Shown: positions 50,533 through 58,688 of the stretch, piece by piece
How the letters are laid out: each line of letters begins with the position of its first letter
Numbering within the stretch: position 1 is the stretch's first letter
NCBI GenBank assembly: GCA_002699145.1
Contig: PABK01000061.1
Span: 1-64,000, forward strand
Length of the DNA: 64,000 nt
From: Halioglobus sp.
GTDB lineage: Bacteria > Pseudomonadota > Gammaproteobacteria > Pseudomonadales > Halieaceae
Reading direction: 5' to 3'
Translations under genes and position numbers: made by a program
The notes under the pieces: generated by a model
Database searches by the model: none
Told to the model about the DNA's origin: nothing
The model's input: only the letters and a program-made list of their open reading frames with translations

Positions 50533-51935
50533 AGTGATTCGTACTGTCCGCTGGCCAGCGACAGTTCCATGTTGGCCAGGATGTAGTTGACCCGCGCCAC
50601 CAGGTGTCGGTGCTCCACCTCGTGCAACTGGTTCTCGCTTTCCAGCAGTTCCACCCGATTCAGGCGATCGTTGTCGTAGAGGATCTGCGCCTGCTCCAGC
50701 TGCCGGCGCGCCAGTTCGTGTTCGCGCGCGCTCAGTTCCAGCTGGCGCAGGTTGCGTTGCGCCTCGAACTGCGCGCTGCGCACGGCGATACGGGTGCGTT
50801 TGGTGATGTGCTCCAGCTCGCGCTGGTGCGACTGGTAGAGCAGGTAGAGCTTGCGCCGGCGGCTCTTGCGCTCGGTGCCGGCGAAGTCGGTGTCCATGCT
50901 GAAGCCTATGCCCCATTTCTGGTCGTCCAGGCTGAAACTGTCGTCCGCGTCCTCGCCTTCGCCGACCAGGGAGTAGTGCACGTCGATGTCGATTTGCGGC
51001 AGCTTGTTGTCGGAGAAATTGCCCAGTTTCTTGCGCGCCATGTCCAGCTCGTCACGCTTGCCCTGTATCTCGATACGGTTGTTCAGCGCCGTCTCCTCCA
51101 GCACCTGGGTGGGCATGTGCATCAGCGTTTCGTCGAAGCGCACCTGCGGATCCGGATCGATCGCCAGGTAGGTGTCCACCCCCATGCCCAGCATGAGCTT
51201 GAGGTTGTCCGCGGCGAGTTCGCGCTGGAACGCGGCGACCTCGGCGGCCTGCTCGGCATTGAGATAGCGCAACTCCGCGCGGCTCAGGTCCATCTCCGAC
51301 AGCTTGCCGGCGCGATGGCGAATGCGTGTGGCCTTCTGGATGCTCGCGGCGATGTCGCGCTGGGCCAGGGCGATGCGCTCCTTGTCCTGGGCGATGATCA
51401 GGTCGTAGTAGTGCGAGGTCACCTGGCGCGCCAGCTCCTGCTGTCCGATGCGCAGGATATTCTGTCGGCGCACATACTCGATATCCGCCCGCGTCAGCGC
51501 CAGTTGCCCCTCGGTGTACTTGTCGCGAAAGAACGGCAGCGTATAGGTAAAACGCAGCTCCGACAGTGAGCGGTCGCCGAAGTCCGAATTGTACAATCCC
51601 GCCGACAGCGCCGAGCCGGAGACGTTGCGCTTTTTCAGGTAGAGCCCCGAGTAGCTGCCCAGCTCCGCGCCCGAACGCACGTCGGAACGGCTGGTCGCCA
51701 TGAACTTGGTCTTGTAGGCCGCGCGGGCGCTGGCGTAGTCGATCTCCGCGATCTCGACCTGGTCGACCAGTTCCAGCTGGTGATGGTTGGCCTGCAGCGC
51801 GAGGCCAATGGCGTCTTCCAGTGTCAACGGCCGGTCTTCGAGCAGTGCGCCGCCCAGGCCGCGAAAGTCGCTGGCGTGGCTCTGCAGGCTCAGCGCGAGC
51901 AGCAGGGCGCAGGCCCGGAGAAAGCCGCGCGCCAT
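50520..51935 (-). CDS. TolC-family outer-membrane efflux protein
   Basis: A 471-residue outer-membrane factor with a signal peptide (MARGFLRACALLLALSLQS, cleavage near SHA-SD), two TolC repeats of long helices (for example SAREHELARRQLEQAQILYDNDR and DKERIALAQRDIAASIQKATRIRHRAGKLSEMDLSRAELRY) and strand pairs between them. It is the first gene of the operon TolC, adaptor, ATPase, permease, ICMT-like. An upstream ATG at 51992 would add 19 residues and spoil the signal, so I chose 51935. Confidence 0.9.
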   Translation of the reverse strand: MARGFLRACALLLALSLQSHASDFRGLGGALLEDRPLTLEDAIGLALQANHHQLELVDQVEIAEIDYASARAAYKTKFMATSRSDVRSGAELGSYSGLYLKKRNVSGSALSAGLYNSDFGDRSLSELRFTYTLPFFRDKYTEGQLALTRADIEYVRRQNILRIGQQELARQVTSHYYDLIIAQDKERIALAQRDIAASIQKATRIRHRAGKLSEMDLSRAELRYLNAEQAAEVAAFQRELAADNLKLMLGMGVDTYLAIDPDPQVRFDETLMHMPTQVLEETALNNRIEIQGKRDELDMARKKLGNFSDNKLPQIDIDVHYSLVGEGEDADDSFSLDDQKWGIGFSMDTDFAGTERKSRRRKLYLLYQSHQRELEHITKRTRIAVRSAQFEAQRNLRQLELSAREHELARRQLEQAQILYDNDRLNRVELLESENQLHEVEHRHLVARVNYILANMELSLASGQYESLWGS

Positions 51936-52031
51936 GCGGTGCCCGGCCCCCGGCGGGGCGGGGGCGTATGCGTTTGTAGCACTTGCTAGCATGATGAGGC
52001 GGCGGCAATACTCCCCGCGATCGCGCGCCCT

Positions 52032-53009
52032 CTACAACAGTTCGCCAAACACGTCGCCCACCAGCGGGGCGCCGTTGTTGCCGCCCCCGCCATCGGGCAG
52101 TCCGCCGCCATCGCCGACGCTGAACTCGCCCTCGAATTCGCCCAGGTCGCCGTCGATGGAACCGTCCAGGGAGGCACCGGTGCTGAACACGAAGTAGGTC
52201 CCGCCGCCACTGAGATTGAAATTGCCGTCCTCGTCACAGGGGCCGGTCAGTGTCAGGTCCACGTCGGGGCCGACAATGTCCAGGGTGAGGGTGTTGCCAC
52301 TCTTGGTGAATACCCAGGTGGAGCCAAACAGCGGTGAGTCGGGGTGGAAGTCGGGGTTGCTGATTTCCACGAACTCCACCAGCTCGTAATCGCCGCTGGG
52401 ATCCGTCTGGCTGCCGGAACTGCTGCCGGAGCTGCTGGTGCCGGAGCTGCTGCTGGTGCCGGAGCTGCTGGTGGTGCCGGAGCTGCTGGTGCCAGAACTG
52501 CTGGTGGTGCCCGAACTGCTGGTGCCGGAGCTGCTGGTGGTGCCTGAACTGCTGGTGCCGGAGCTGCTGGTAGTGCCGGAACTGCTGCCGGAACTCGAGG
52601 TGCCCGAACTGCTGCCGTCCGAGGAGTTGTTGTCGCCGTCGTCATCGGCGGCGATGTAGATCGCCCCCGCCGCGACCAGCGCGCCGCCGACCTTGATCCA
52701 GGTGGGTACGCCACCCTCGACCATATAGGTCATCTGGCCGCCGGGAAACTTGATGAGGTACTCGCCGTCACCGGGAAAATCGAACAGCAGGGCGCCGTCG
52801 TCGTCGGTCTCGCCCTGTGCCTGGGTGTTACCGCTGTCGTCGGTCACTCCCGGCGGAAAGATGATGGTGACGACCTGGTTGCTCACCGGCTCGCCGGTGC
52901 TGGAGACAAGGCTGACGTTCTGGATCACCGATGCCGCCTGCGGGATGTACAGGACACCGAGACCGAGAACCACCGCGATGCTCAGAATGGATTGCAGTAG
53001 ACGTTTCAT
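52032..53009 (-). CDS. Exported Ser/Thr/Gly-repeat protein
   Basis: A 325-residue protein. A signal peptide (MKRLLQSILSIAVVLG) precedes a beta-sandwich-like carboxypeptidase-regulatory type segment (VSLVSSTGEPVSNQVVTI, DDDGALLFDFPGDGEYLIKFPG), a possible membrane helix (GGALVAAGAIYIAAD), a low-complexity Ser/Thr/Gly linker (about 130-200) with an 11-residue period of the TTSSSGTSSSG type, and an acidic C-terminal domain with a single Cys. The ATG at 53009 has AAGGAG upstream. It lies just upstream of, and in the same direction as, the TolC operon. Its function is unknown; it is likely a surface or outer-envelope protein. Confidence 0.75.
   Translation of the reverse strand: MKRLLQSILSIAVVLGLGVLYIPQAASVIQNVSLVSSTGEPVSNQVVTIIFPPGVTDDSGNTQAQGETDDDGALLFDFPGDGEYLIKFPGGQMTYMVEGGVPTWIKVGGALVAAGAIYIAADDDGDNNSSDGSSSGTSSSGSSSGTTSSSGTSSSGTTSSSGTSSSGTTSSSGTSSSGTTSSSGTSSSSGTSSSGSSSGSQTDPSGDYELVEFVEISNPDFHPDSPLFGSTWVFTKSGNTLTLDIVGPDVDLTLTGPCDEDGNFNLSGGGTYFVFSTGASLDGSIDGDLGEFEGEFSVGDGGGLPDGGGGNNGAPLVGDVFGELL
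52425..52600. repeat. 33-bp period tandem repeat inside the Ser/Thr/Gly-rich protein
   Basis: About four to five copies of a 33-bp period built from GTGCCGGAGCTGCTG-type blocks encode the Ser/Thr/Gly linker on the minus strand. The period is a multiple of three, so copy number could change without frameshift. The plus strand shows a misleading VPELLVVPELL frame. Confidence 0.8.
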
Positions 53010-53305
53010 GCCATTGCTCCTTGAATTGTTATGCTTCGTCTGGCGTGGGGACGACCGCCCTGGGTCGGGGTAATAGCCACCGCGCCCGCCTGTGCCGGGG
53101 GTGAGCACACGGGTTGTTCACCCAGGGGGGAGGTAGTATTCATGTATAGCAGTTAATTGCGATAGCGCAACTTGCTGCGCGCGGCGCAGGTCGCCCTCGG
53201 TATACAGCCAGGTTTTCTTTGCCGGGTTTTCTGCGCGCGTCGTCGCGACCGAAGCAGGAGGAGGGGGCGTATCCGGGCCGCGCCGGATGCTCCGGTGCGA
53301 CCGTT
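53010..53305. other. Intergenic region, nothing recognised
   Basis: The 296 bp between the Ser-rich protein and the SnoaL gene contain no convincing gene, promoter or hairpin. Short minus-strand frames are shadows. It may hold the promoter of the Ser-rich protein gene. Confidence 0.5.
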
Positions 53306-53725
53306 TCAGGCGGGGCGGGTGAAGGCGCCGCTGAGGTCCGGCGGTCCCTGGTAGATGAAGTCGTACTCGCGACTGCGATACAGCCACTTGCCGTTGCGTC
53401 GCACGCAGGTATCCCGGTAGCGGCTGATAATGGCGGTCGCATTCCCTTCGAGGTCGCGGCAAAACTCCTGCAGGTAAACGTGACCGGAGGCGTGGTCGCC
53501 GTCTACCTGGTACAGGCAGGACGAGGGCAGGAGCAGGGCAAACTCGAAGGTATTCATCATCTGTCGCCACAGGGCCAGGACGTTGTCGCGACCGGCCACC
53601 GGTTCGCCGAGGAGGTGCCACTCGCCGTCCTCCGCCCAGGTGGAAATCCACGCGTCCGCGTCGTGGCGGTTGACGGCGTCGGCGTAGCGCGCCATGAGCT
53701 TGTGCAGTTCGAGTTCGTCGTGCAT
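53306..53725 (-). CDS. SnoaL/NTF2-like family protein
   Basis: A 139-residue SnoaL_4-type protein with LHKLMARYADAVNRHDADAWISTWAEDGEWHLLGEPVAGRDNV at the start and ISRYRDTCVRRNGKWLYRSREYDFIY at the end. The conserved W-x-E-DGEW block is typical of dehydratase/isomerase-like members. It is divergent from carotenoid oxygenase 2 with operator E in the 145-bp gap, so it is a likely member of the same regulon. Confidence 0.83.
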   Translation of the reverse strand: MHDELELHKLMARYADAVNRHDADAWISTWAEDGEWHLLGEPVAGRDNVLALWRQMMNTFEFALLLPSSCLYQVDGDHASGHVYLQEFCRDLEGNATAIISRYRDTCVRRNGKWLYRSREYDFIYQGPPDLSGAFTRPA

Positions 53726-53777
53726 GGTCAGACTCCAGGTGATGGGGCTGCGAGTACTGTAGACCCGACTCGATTAA

Positions 53778-53799
53778 AAAGAAACAGACGAGACTGTTT
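53778..53799. promoter_or_regulatory. Operator E between SnoaL and carotenoid oxygenase 2
   Basis: Left arm AAAGAAACA, right arm AGACTGTTT; the inner 18 bp AAACAG-N6-CTGTTT is a perfect palindrome. It lies 72 bp before the carotenoid oxygenase start. The flanking TTTTTCAGGC resembles the block after operators A and D, but the -35/-10 assignment is less clear here. Confidence 0.65.
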
Positions 53800-53870
53800 T
53801 TTAATTTTTCAGGCTGTTACTATCATCCACCCGACAGACCGGCCGGCCCCAGATTGACGAGGAGATAGCC

Positions 53871-55277
53871 ATGGACCTGAGCGCCTTTCCCTACCTGCAG
53901 GGCAACTATGCCCCCGTTGAGGAAGAACGTGATTTCGGCGAGGGCGAATTGCGCGTCGAGGGCCGGGTGCCGGAGCAGCTGGTGGGCGCCTACATGCGCG
54001 ACGGTGCAAACTGCGCCTTCCAGCCGAATCACTACGTCTACCCGCTGGACGGGGACGGCATGATCCACTCGATGTATTTCGACCAGGGCAAGGTGCACTA
54101 CCGCAATCGCTGGGTCGAGACCAGTCACCTGAAGACCGAGCGCCGGTTTGGTCGCACCATCTACGGCAGCGTGGGCAAACTGCTCGAGGTGCCGCAGGAG
54201 GTGATCGATGCCGGCGGCGAACCCAACCCGGTGCGCAACACCGCCAATACCAATGTCCTGTACCACGGCGGCAAACTGCTCGCCATGTGGGAGGGAGGCT
54301 TTCCCCACCTGCTCAACAACGACCTGTCGACGGTCGGCTTGTACGACTACGACGGTACGTTGCAGGCCGGCGACGCACTCACCGCACACCCGAAAATCTG
54401 TCCCGACAGTGGGCAACTGATATCCTGCACACAGCGCTGGGACAGCCCGGACTACCACGTGCAGATATTCGACCGCAACGCGCGACATGTTCGCACCATC
54501 CCCGTGGAATTCGAGCGCAAGGGCATCATCCACGACCTGCAGATCACCGAGAACTACATCATTATCTTCTACGCGCCCGCGTTCCACAGCCTGGAAAAAG
54601 CCATGAAGGGCGAAGACCCGTTCATGTGGGAGGCGGAGAAGGGTACCCGCATCGTCGCCATCCCGCGCGACGGCAGCGGCGACAACCTCGTGTTCGAGAC
54701 CGAGGCGTTTTTCAGCTGGCACTTCTGCAATGGCTTCGAGAGCGGCGGCAAGATTGTTCTCGACTACGTCTGGATCAATTCCATACCCTTTACCCAGGCC
54801 CAGGGCACGGGAGTCGAGAAGCAGCCGCGCCGCATGTATCGCATGACCCTGGATATGAAGACCCGGCAGGTGACCAACGAACAGTTCTCCGACGTCTTCT
54901 GCGAGTTTTCCCGTGTCGACGAGCGCCGCATGGGCAAGGACTACCGCTACGGTTTCGCCGCATCCTCCAACGTCGAGTGGGGCGACGCCCACGGCTACAA
55001 TTGCACGGGGCGTTACGACTTCCACAGCGGTGAAACCAGGTTGTGGGATTACGGCCCCGAGGCCAATGCCGGCGAACCGGTGCATGTGCCCAACCCGGAC
55101 AGCGAGCGCGAGGAGGACGGCTGGGTCATGTGTTTTGTACACAACCCCGGGGAGGGCGCCTTCCTGTCGATTGTCAGCGCCGGCGACTTCGACGACGGTC
55201 CGGTGGCGAAGATCCACATCCCCGGTCGCGTACCCAATGGCTTTCATGCCAACTGGATGCAGGGGTTGAAGTTCTGA
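53871..55277 (+). CDS. Carotenoid cleavage oxygenase family protein 2
   Basis: A 468-residue RPE65/carotenoid/stilbene oxygenase family protein. Iron-ligand histidines are H173 (AHPKICP), H221 (IHDLQITENY), H284 (WHFCNGF) and H459 (GFHANW). It shares the fold but not close identity with the protein at 28234, so the substrates or positions may differ. GAGGAG precedes the ATG. It is the first gene of a plus-strand operon of DUF35, thiolase, two SDRs, acyl-CoA dehydrogenase and KSI-like genes under operator E. Confidence 0.92.
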   Translation: MDLSAFPYLQGNYAPVEEERDFGEGELRVEGRVPEQLVGAYMRDGANCAFQPNHYVYPLDGDGMIHSMYFDQGKVHYRNRWVETSHLKTERRFGRTIYGSVGKLLEVPQEVIDAGGEPNPVRNTANTNVLYHGGKLLAMWEGGFPHLLNNDLSTVGLYDYDGTLQAGDALTAHPKICPDSGQLISCTQRWDSPDYHVQIFDRNARHVRTIPVEFERKGIIHDLQITENYIIIFYAPAFHSLEKAMKGEDPFMWEAEKGTRIVAIPRDGSGDNLVFETEAFFSWHFCNGFESGGKIVLDYVWINSIPFTQAQGTGVEKQPRRMYRMTLDMKTRQVTNEQFSDVFCEFSRVDERRMGKDYRYGFAASSNVEWGDAHGYNCTGRYDFHSGETRLWDYGPEANAGEPVHVPNPDSEREEDGWVMCFVHNPGEGAFLSIVSAGDFDDGPVAKIHIPGRVPNGFHANWMQGLKF

Positions 55278-55349
55278 CGGGGTGCCGCTCCCGGTTACTT
55301 ATGCAACACGACGAAGCAACGCAGCACAGCACAGCAAGAGTACGACTAC

Positions 55350-55775
55350 ATGAGCAGGGAAATACCAATCGCCGAGGGTTTGTTCACCTGGCCCGCCGAA
55401 CAACCCGCGTTACTGGGCAGCCGCTGCAACGACTGTGGGGTGGCGACCTTTCCCCAGGCGAGTTCCTGCATGGCCTGCTCCGGCGAGAACGTGAGCGTGG
55501 AGGAGCTGCCGCGGCGCGGCAAGCTGTGGACCTGGACCGTCCAGCGTTTCATGCCCAAGGCTCCCTACGACAGCGGCGAGACCATGGAGACATTCCAGCC
55601 CTATGGGGTCGGCTATGTGGAACTGCCCGGCGGGGTGCGCGTGGAGGGGCGACTGACCGAGAACGACCCGTCCCGGCTGTCCATCGGCATGGAGATGGAA
55701 GTGGTGTTCGAACCCTATCGCACGCAGGACAACGGTGACACGGTCATCGGCTTTTTCTTTCGGCCGGTGGCCTGA
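55350..55775 (+). CDS. Zn-ribbon OB-fold (DUF35) protein
   Basis: A 141-residue protein with a four-cysteine zinc ribbon (C26-x2-C29, C40-x2-C43) and an OB-fold (KLWTWTVQRF, VGYVELPGGVRVEGRLTE). DUF35 proteins bind thiolase-like enzymes and shape their active site, as in the steroid side-chain aldolase complex Ltp2-ChsH2. Here it directly precedes a thiolase-like gene (36 bp), so the two should form a complex. Confidence 0.9.
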   Translation: MSREIPIAEGLFTWPAEQPALLGSRCNDCGVATFPQASSCMACSGENVSVEELPRRGKLWTWTVQRFMPKAPYDSGETMETFQPYGVGYVELPGGVRVEGRLTENDPSRLSIGMEMEVVFEPYRTQDNGDTVIGFFFRPVA

Positions 55776-55811
55776 GGCCGTGGCCGGCAAGCGCAGACAA
55801 GAGACTCGAAA

Positions 55812-56954
55812 ATGGATGTAGCAATCGTCGGAATCGGCATTCACCCCTTTGGCAGGACACCGGCGCGCAGCGGCTTGCAGCAGGGCGCTTTCGCCGCCCG
55901 CCAGGCGCTGCAGGACGCGGGTACCCAGTGGCGCGACATGCAGTTCGCCTTTGGCGGCAGCGCCAGCGCCGGCAGCGCCGATGCGCTGGTCAACGAGTTG
56001 GGGCTCACCGGAATACCATTCATCAACGTGGCCAATGGCTGCGCCACCGGCGGCAGCTCGCTGATTTCCGCCTACAATGCCATCAAGTCCGGCGAGTACG
56101 ATATCGGCCTGGTCGCCGGCTTCGACAAGCACGAGCGCGGGGCCTTCAACGCAGACCCGGAAGCCCTGGGCCTGGGTCGCTGGTACGGCGAGGTGGGTAT
56201 GATGCTGACCACCCAGTTTTTCGCCATGAAGATCCAGAAGTACATGCACGACTATGGCATCAGTGCGGACACCCTGGCGCGGGTCGCGGAAAAGTCGTTT
56301 ATCAACGGCTCGAAAAATCCCAACGCCTGGCGGCGCGAGCCGATCTCGCGCGAGGAGATCGCCGGCTCGATAATGGTCAATGACCCGCTGACAAAGTACA
56401 TGTTCTGCTCGCCGTCGGAGGGTGGTGTCGCCCTGGTGCTGTGCCGCGCGGACCGCGCCGCGCAGTACACCGACACGCCGGTCTACCTGAAAGCGGCCAC
56501 GCTCAAGTCGCGCCGCTTCGGTTCGTTTGAGGTCTTTGCCCCCAGCCAGGCGCTGGAGCAGGTCGACGGGCCCACCGTCGACGCCGCGCGCACGGCCTTC
56601 GAGATGGCCGGTGTGGGGCCGTCCGACATCGATGTCATGCAGTTGCAGGACACCGAGGCGGGCGCGGAGATCATGCACATGGCGGAGAACGGCTTCTGCG
56701 AACACGGTGAGCAGGAGTCGTTGATCCAGTCCGGCGCGACCGCCATCGACGGCCGTATGCCGGTTAATACCGACGGCGGTTGTATCGCCAACGGCGAGCC
56801 CATTGGCGCTTCCGGTTTGCGCCAGGTCTACGAAAACGTGCTGCAACTGCGCGGCCAGGCGGGCGAGCACCAGGTGCCGGGCGACCCGCAGCTGGCCTAC
56901 AGCCATGTCTACGGCGCGCCGGGTATCAGCGCCGTCACCATCCTGCAACGCTGA
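55812..56954 (+). CDS. Thiolase-fold (SCP2/Ltp-type) protein, probable aldolase partner of DUF35
   Basis: A 380-residue thiolase superfamily protein. The nucleophile loop keeps Cys77 (NGCATGG). The usual catalytic GHP motif is GEP (GGCIANGEPIGASG) and the second catalytic Cys loop is replaced by YSHVYGAPG (Y363, H365, Y367). This pattern matches Ltp-type enzymes, some of which are retro-aldolases acting on steroid side-chain CoA thioesters. With the adjacent DUF35 protein, aldol cleavage of a CoA ester is more likely than thiolysis; this is inference. Confidence 0.85.
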   Translation: MDVAIVGIGIHPFGRTPARSGLQQGAFAARQALQDAGTQWRDMQFAFGGSASAGSADALVNELGLTGIPFINVANGCATGGSSLISAYNAIKSGEYDIGLVAGFDKHERGAFNADPEALGLGRWYGEVGMMLTTQFFAMKIQKYMHDYGISADTLARVAEKSFINGSKNPNAWRREPISREEIAGSIMVNDPLTKYMFCSPSEGGVALVLCRADRAAQYTDTPVYLKAATLKSRRFGSFEVFAPSQALEQVDGPTVDAARTAFEMAGVGPSDIDVMQLQDTEAGAEIMHMAENGFCEHGEQESLIQSGATAIDGRMPVNTDGGCIANGEPIGASGLRQVYENVLQLRGQAGEHQVPGDPQLAYSHVYGAPGISAVTILQR

Positions 56955-56961
56955 GGCGACC

Positions 56962-57738
56962 GTGAACGAATTGCTGCAACCCTTCCTGCTACAGGACAAG
57001 GTGGCGCTGGTGACCGGCGCCTCCAGCGGCTTCGGCCGTCATTTCGCCACGGTGCTGGCGCGCGCCGGCGCGCGGGTCGTGCTCGGGGCGCGGCGTACCG
57101 AACTGGTCGAGGAGCTGGCCCAGGGTATACGCGATGACGGCGGTGAAGCCGTCGCGGTGACCATGGACGTTACCGACAGCGCCAGTGTCGCGGCCGCCTT
57201 CGACCAGGCCGAGGCGGCCCTGGGCCTGGTTACCGTGGTGGTCAACAATGCCGGGATTACCATTCCCAAACCGTTGGTGGAACTGTCCGACGCGGACTGG
57301 GGCGGGGTGATTGACACCAACCTCAACGGCGTCGCCTTCGTCACCCGCGAGGCCGCGCAGCGCATGATCGCCGCGGAGGTCGGCGGCAGTATCGTCAATA
57401 TCGCCTCAATCCTCGCCGAGCGCGTGCAGAAATCGCTGACCAATTACGCCGCCTCCAAGGCCGCCGTGGTGCAGTTCACGAAGAACGCCGCACTGGAGCT
57501 GGCGCGCCACGATATTCGCGTCAATGCCTTGTGTCCCGGGTACTTCCAGACCGAGCTGAACCGCGACTGGTTCGATACGGCGGACGGTCAGGCGCTGGTC
57601 AGGCGCATCCCGCAGCGCCGCACCGGCCAGTTACACGAACTGAACGGGCCGTTGCTGCTGCTCGCTTCCGACGCCGGATCGCTGATGACCGGGGCGGCGC
57701 TGACCGTGGACGGCGGCCACGTGGTGTCATCGCTCTAG
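56962..57738 (+). CDS. SDR family oxidoreductase
   Basis: A 258-residue short-chain dehydrogenase with TGASSGFG, VVNNAGIT, catalytic Ser in NIASILAE and YAASK. The GTG at 56962 follows GAGGCGACC and lies 7 bp after the thiolase stop codon; no ATG is suitable. Probable hydroxyacyl-CoA or alcohol dehydrogenase in the carotenoid oxygenase 2 operon. Confidence 0.9.
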   Translation: MNELLQPFLLQDKVALVTGASSGFGRHFATVLARAGARVVLGARRTELVEELAQGIRDDGGEAVAVTMDVTDSASVAAAFDQAEAALGLVTVVVNNAGITIPKPLVELSDADWGGVIDTNLNGVAFVTREAAQRMIAAEVGGSIVNIASILAERVQKSLTNYAASKAAVVQFTKNAALELARHDIRVNALCPGYFQTELNRDWFDTADGQALVRRIPQRRTGQLHELNGPLLLLASDAGSLMTGAALTVDGGHVVSSL

Positions 57739-57815
57739 CAAGGGCAACGTTCACCTTGGCAGCGGCAGCAACCGCGGACGTTTCACCGCACCTCCAATAA
57801 AAGAGAACACGACAC

Positions 57816-58571
57816 ATGAGTACACTCGCAGGAAAGACGGCCATCGTCCTGGGCGCCTCGGGGGAGAACAACTTCGGCACGGCCATCGCGCGGCGCTTCG
57901 CGGCTGAGGGCGCGAACGTCGTGGTCTCGGCCCGGCGCCAGGCGCCGCTGGAGGCCCTGGCGGCCGAAATCGGCGGCTCTGCGGTGTGCTGCGATGTCAC
58001 CCGCGAGGCGGATATCGAGGCGCTGTTCAGCGCCGCCCGGGACGCTCACGGCGGCGTTGATATCGCGGTGTTCTCGGCGGGAATTCACGGCCCAGGCCTG
58101 ATCGCCGAGCTGAGTGCGGAGTCCATACGCCCGGCGCTGGAGGTAAGTTTTATCGGCGCCCTGCTGTTCTTCAAGCACGCGGCTGCGGTGATGGGTGAGG
58201 GCGGTTCGGTGATCACCGTGTCGTCCCTGACCGCGCGTCTGCCAGGTCCTGGTCTCGCCGTGTACTCCAGTGCGCGGGCGGGTATAGACCACGCCATGAA
58301 GGTGGCGGTCTGGGAGTACGAGGACAGGCGTATCCGCTTCAATTCCATCGCCGCCGGCCTGATCAACACCGACATGACCGCCCCCCTGTTCGACATGGAG
58401 GGCGTCGTCGAAAAGCACCTGGAGGCCACGCCGGCGGGGCGCATGGGCACCCTGGACGACATGGCCGAGGCGGCGCTGTTCCTGGCCGACGAGGCGCGTT
58501 CGGGCTTTGTCAACGGGCAGGTGCTGGACCTGGCCGGGGGACAGCAGATGGGGCGCCTGCCGCGTTTCTAG
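57816..58571 (+). CDS. SDR-fold protein with YxxxR active site
   Basis: A 251-residue SDR-fold protein. The cofactor loop GASGENNFG has a longer insert than in classical SDRs, somewhat like enoyl-ACP reductases. The active-site tetrad is changed: Tyr150-S-S-A-Arg154 puts Arg at the catalytic Lys position, with Ser136/137 present. It may be a reductase with altered chemistry or a non-catalytic partner. It lies in the middle of the operon, 77 bp after the previous SDR. Confidence 0.85.
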   Translation: MSTLAGKTAIVLGASGENNFGTAIARRFAAEGANVVVSARRQAPLEALAAEIGGSAVCCDVTREADIEALFSAARDAHGGVDIAVFSAGIHGPGLIAELSAESIRPALEVSFIGALLFFKHAAAVMGEGGSVITVSSLTARLPGPGLAVYSSARAGIDHAMKVAVWEYEDRRIRFNSIAAGLINTDMTAPLFDMEGVVEKHLEATPAGRMGTLDDMAEAALFLADEARSGFVNGQVLDLAGGQQMGRLPRF

Positions 58572-58688
58572 CAGGCTGGCCGGGGTTCCCCGGTAGCTGT
58601 GACAGTCCCGCCTGCGGCCGGCGCGGCGATTGCCTGTGTGCCGAGGTTGTGTACACTGGATTTCCCGCAACAATAACGAGACACCCCC

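Noticed and set aside
52438-52659. Plus-strand frame with VPELLVVPELL repeats
   Set aside because: It is the antisense reading of the Ser/Thr/Gly repeat in the gene at 52032-53009, which has a signal peptide and ribosome site.
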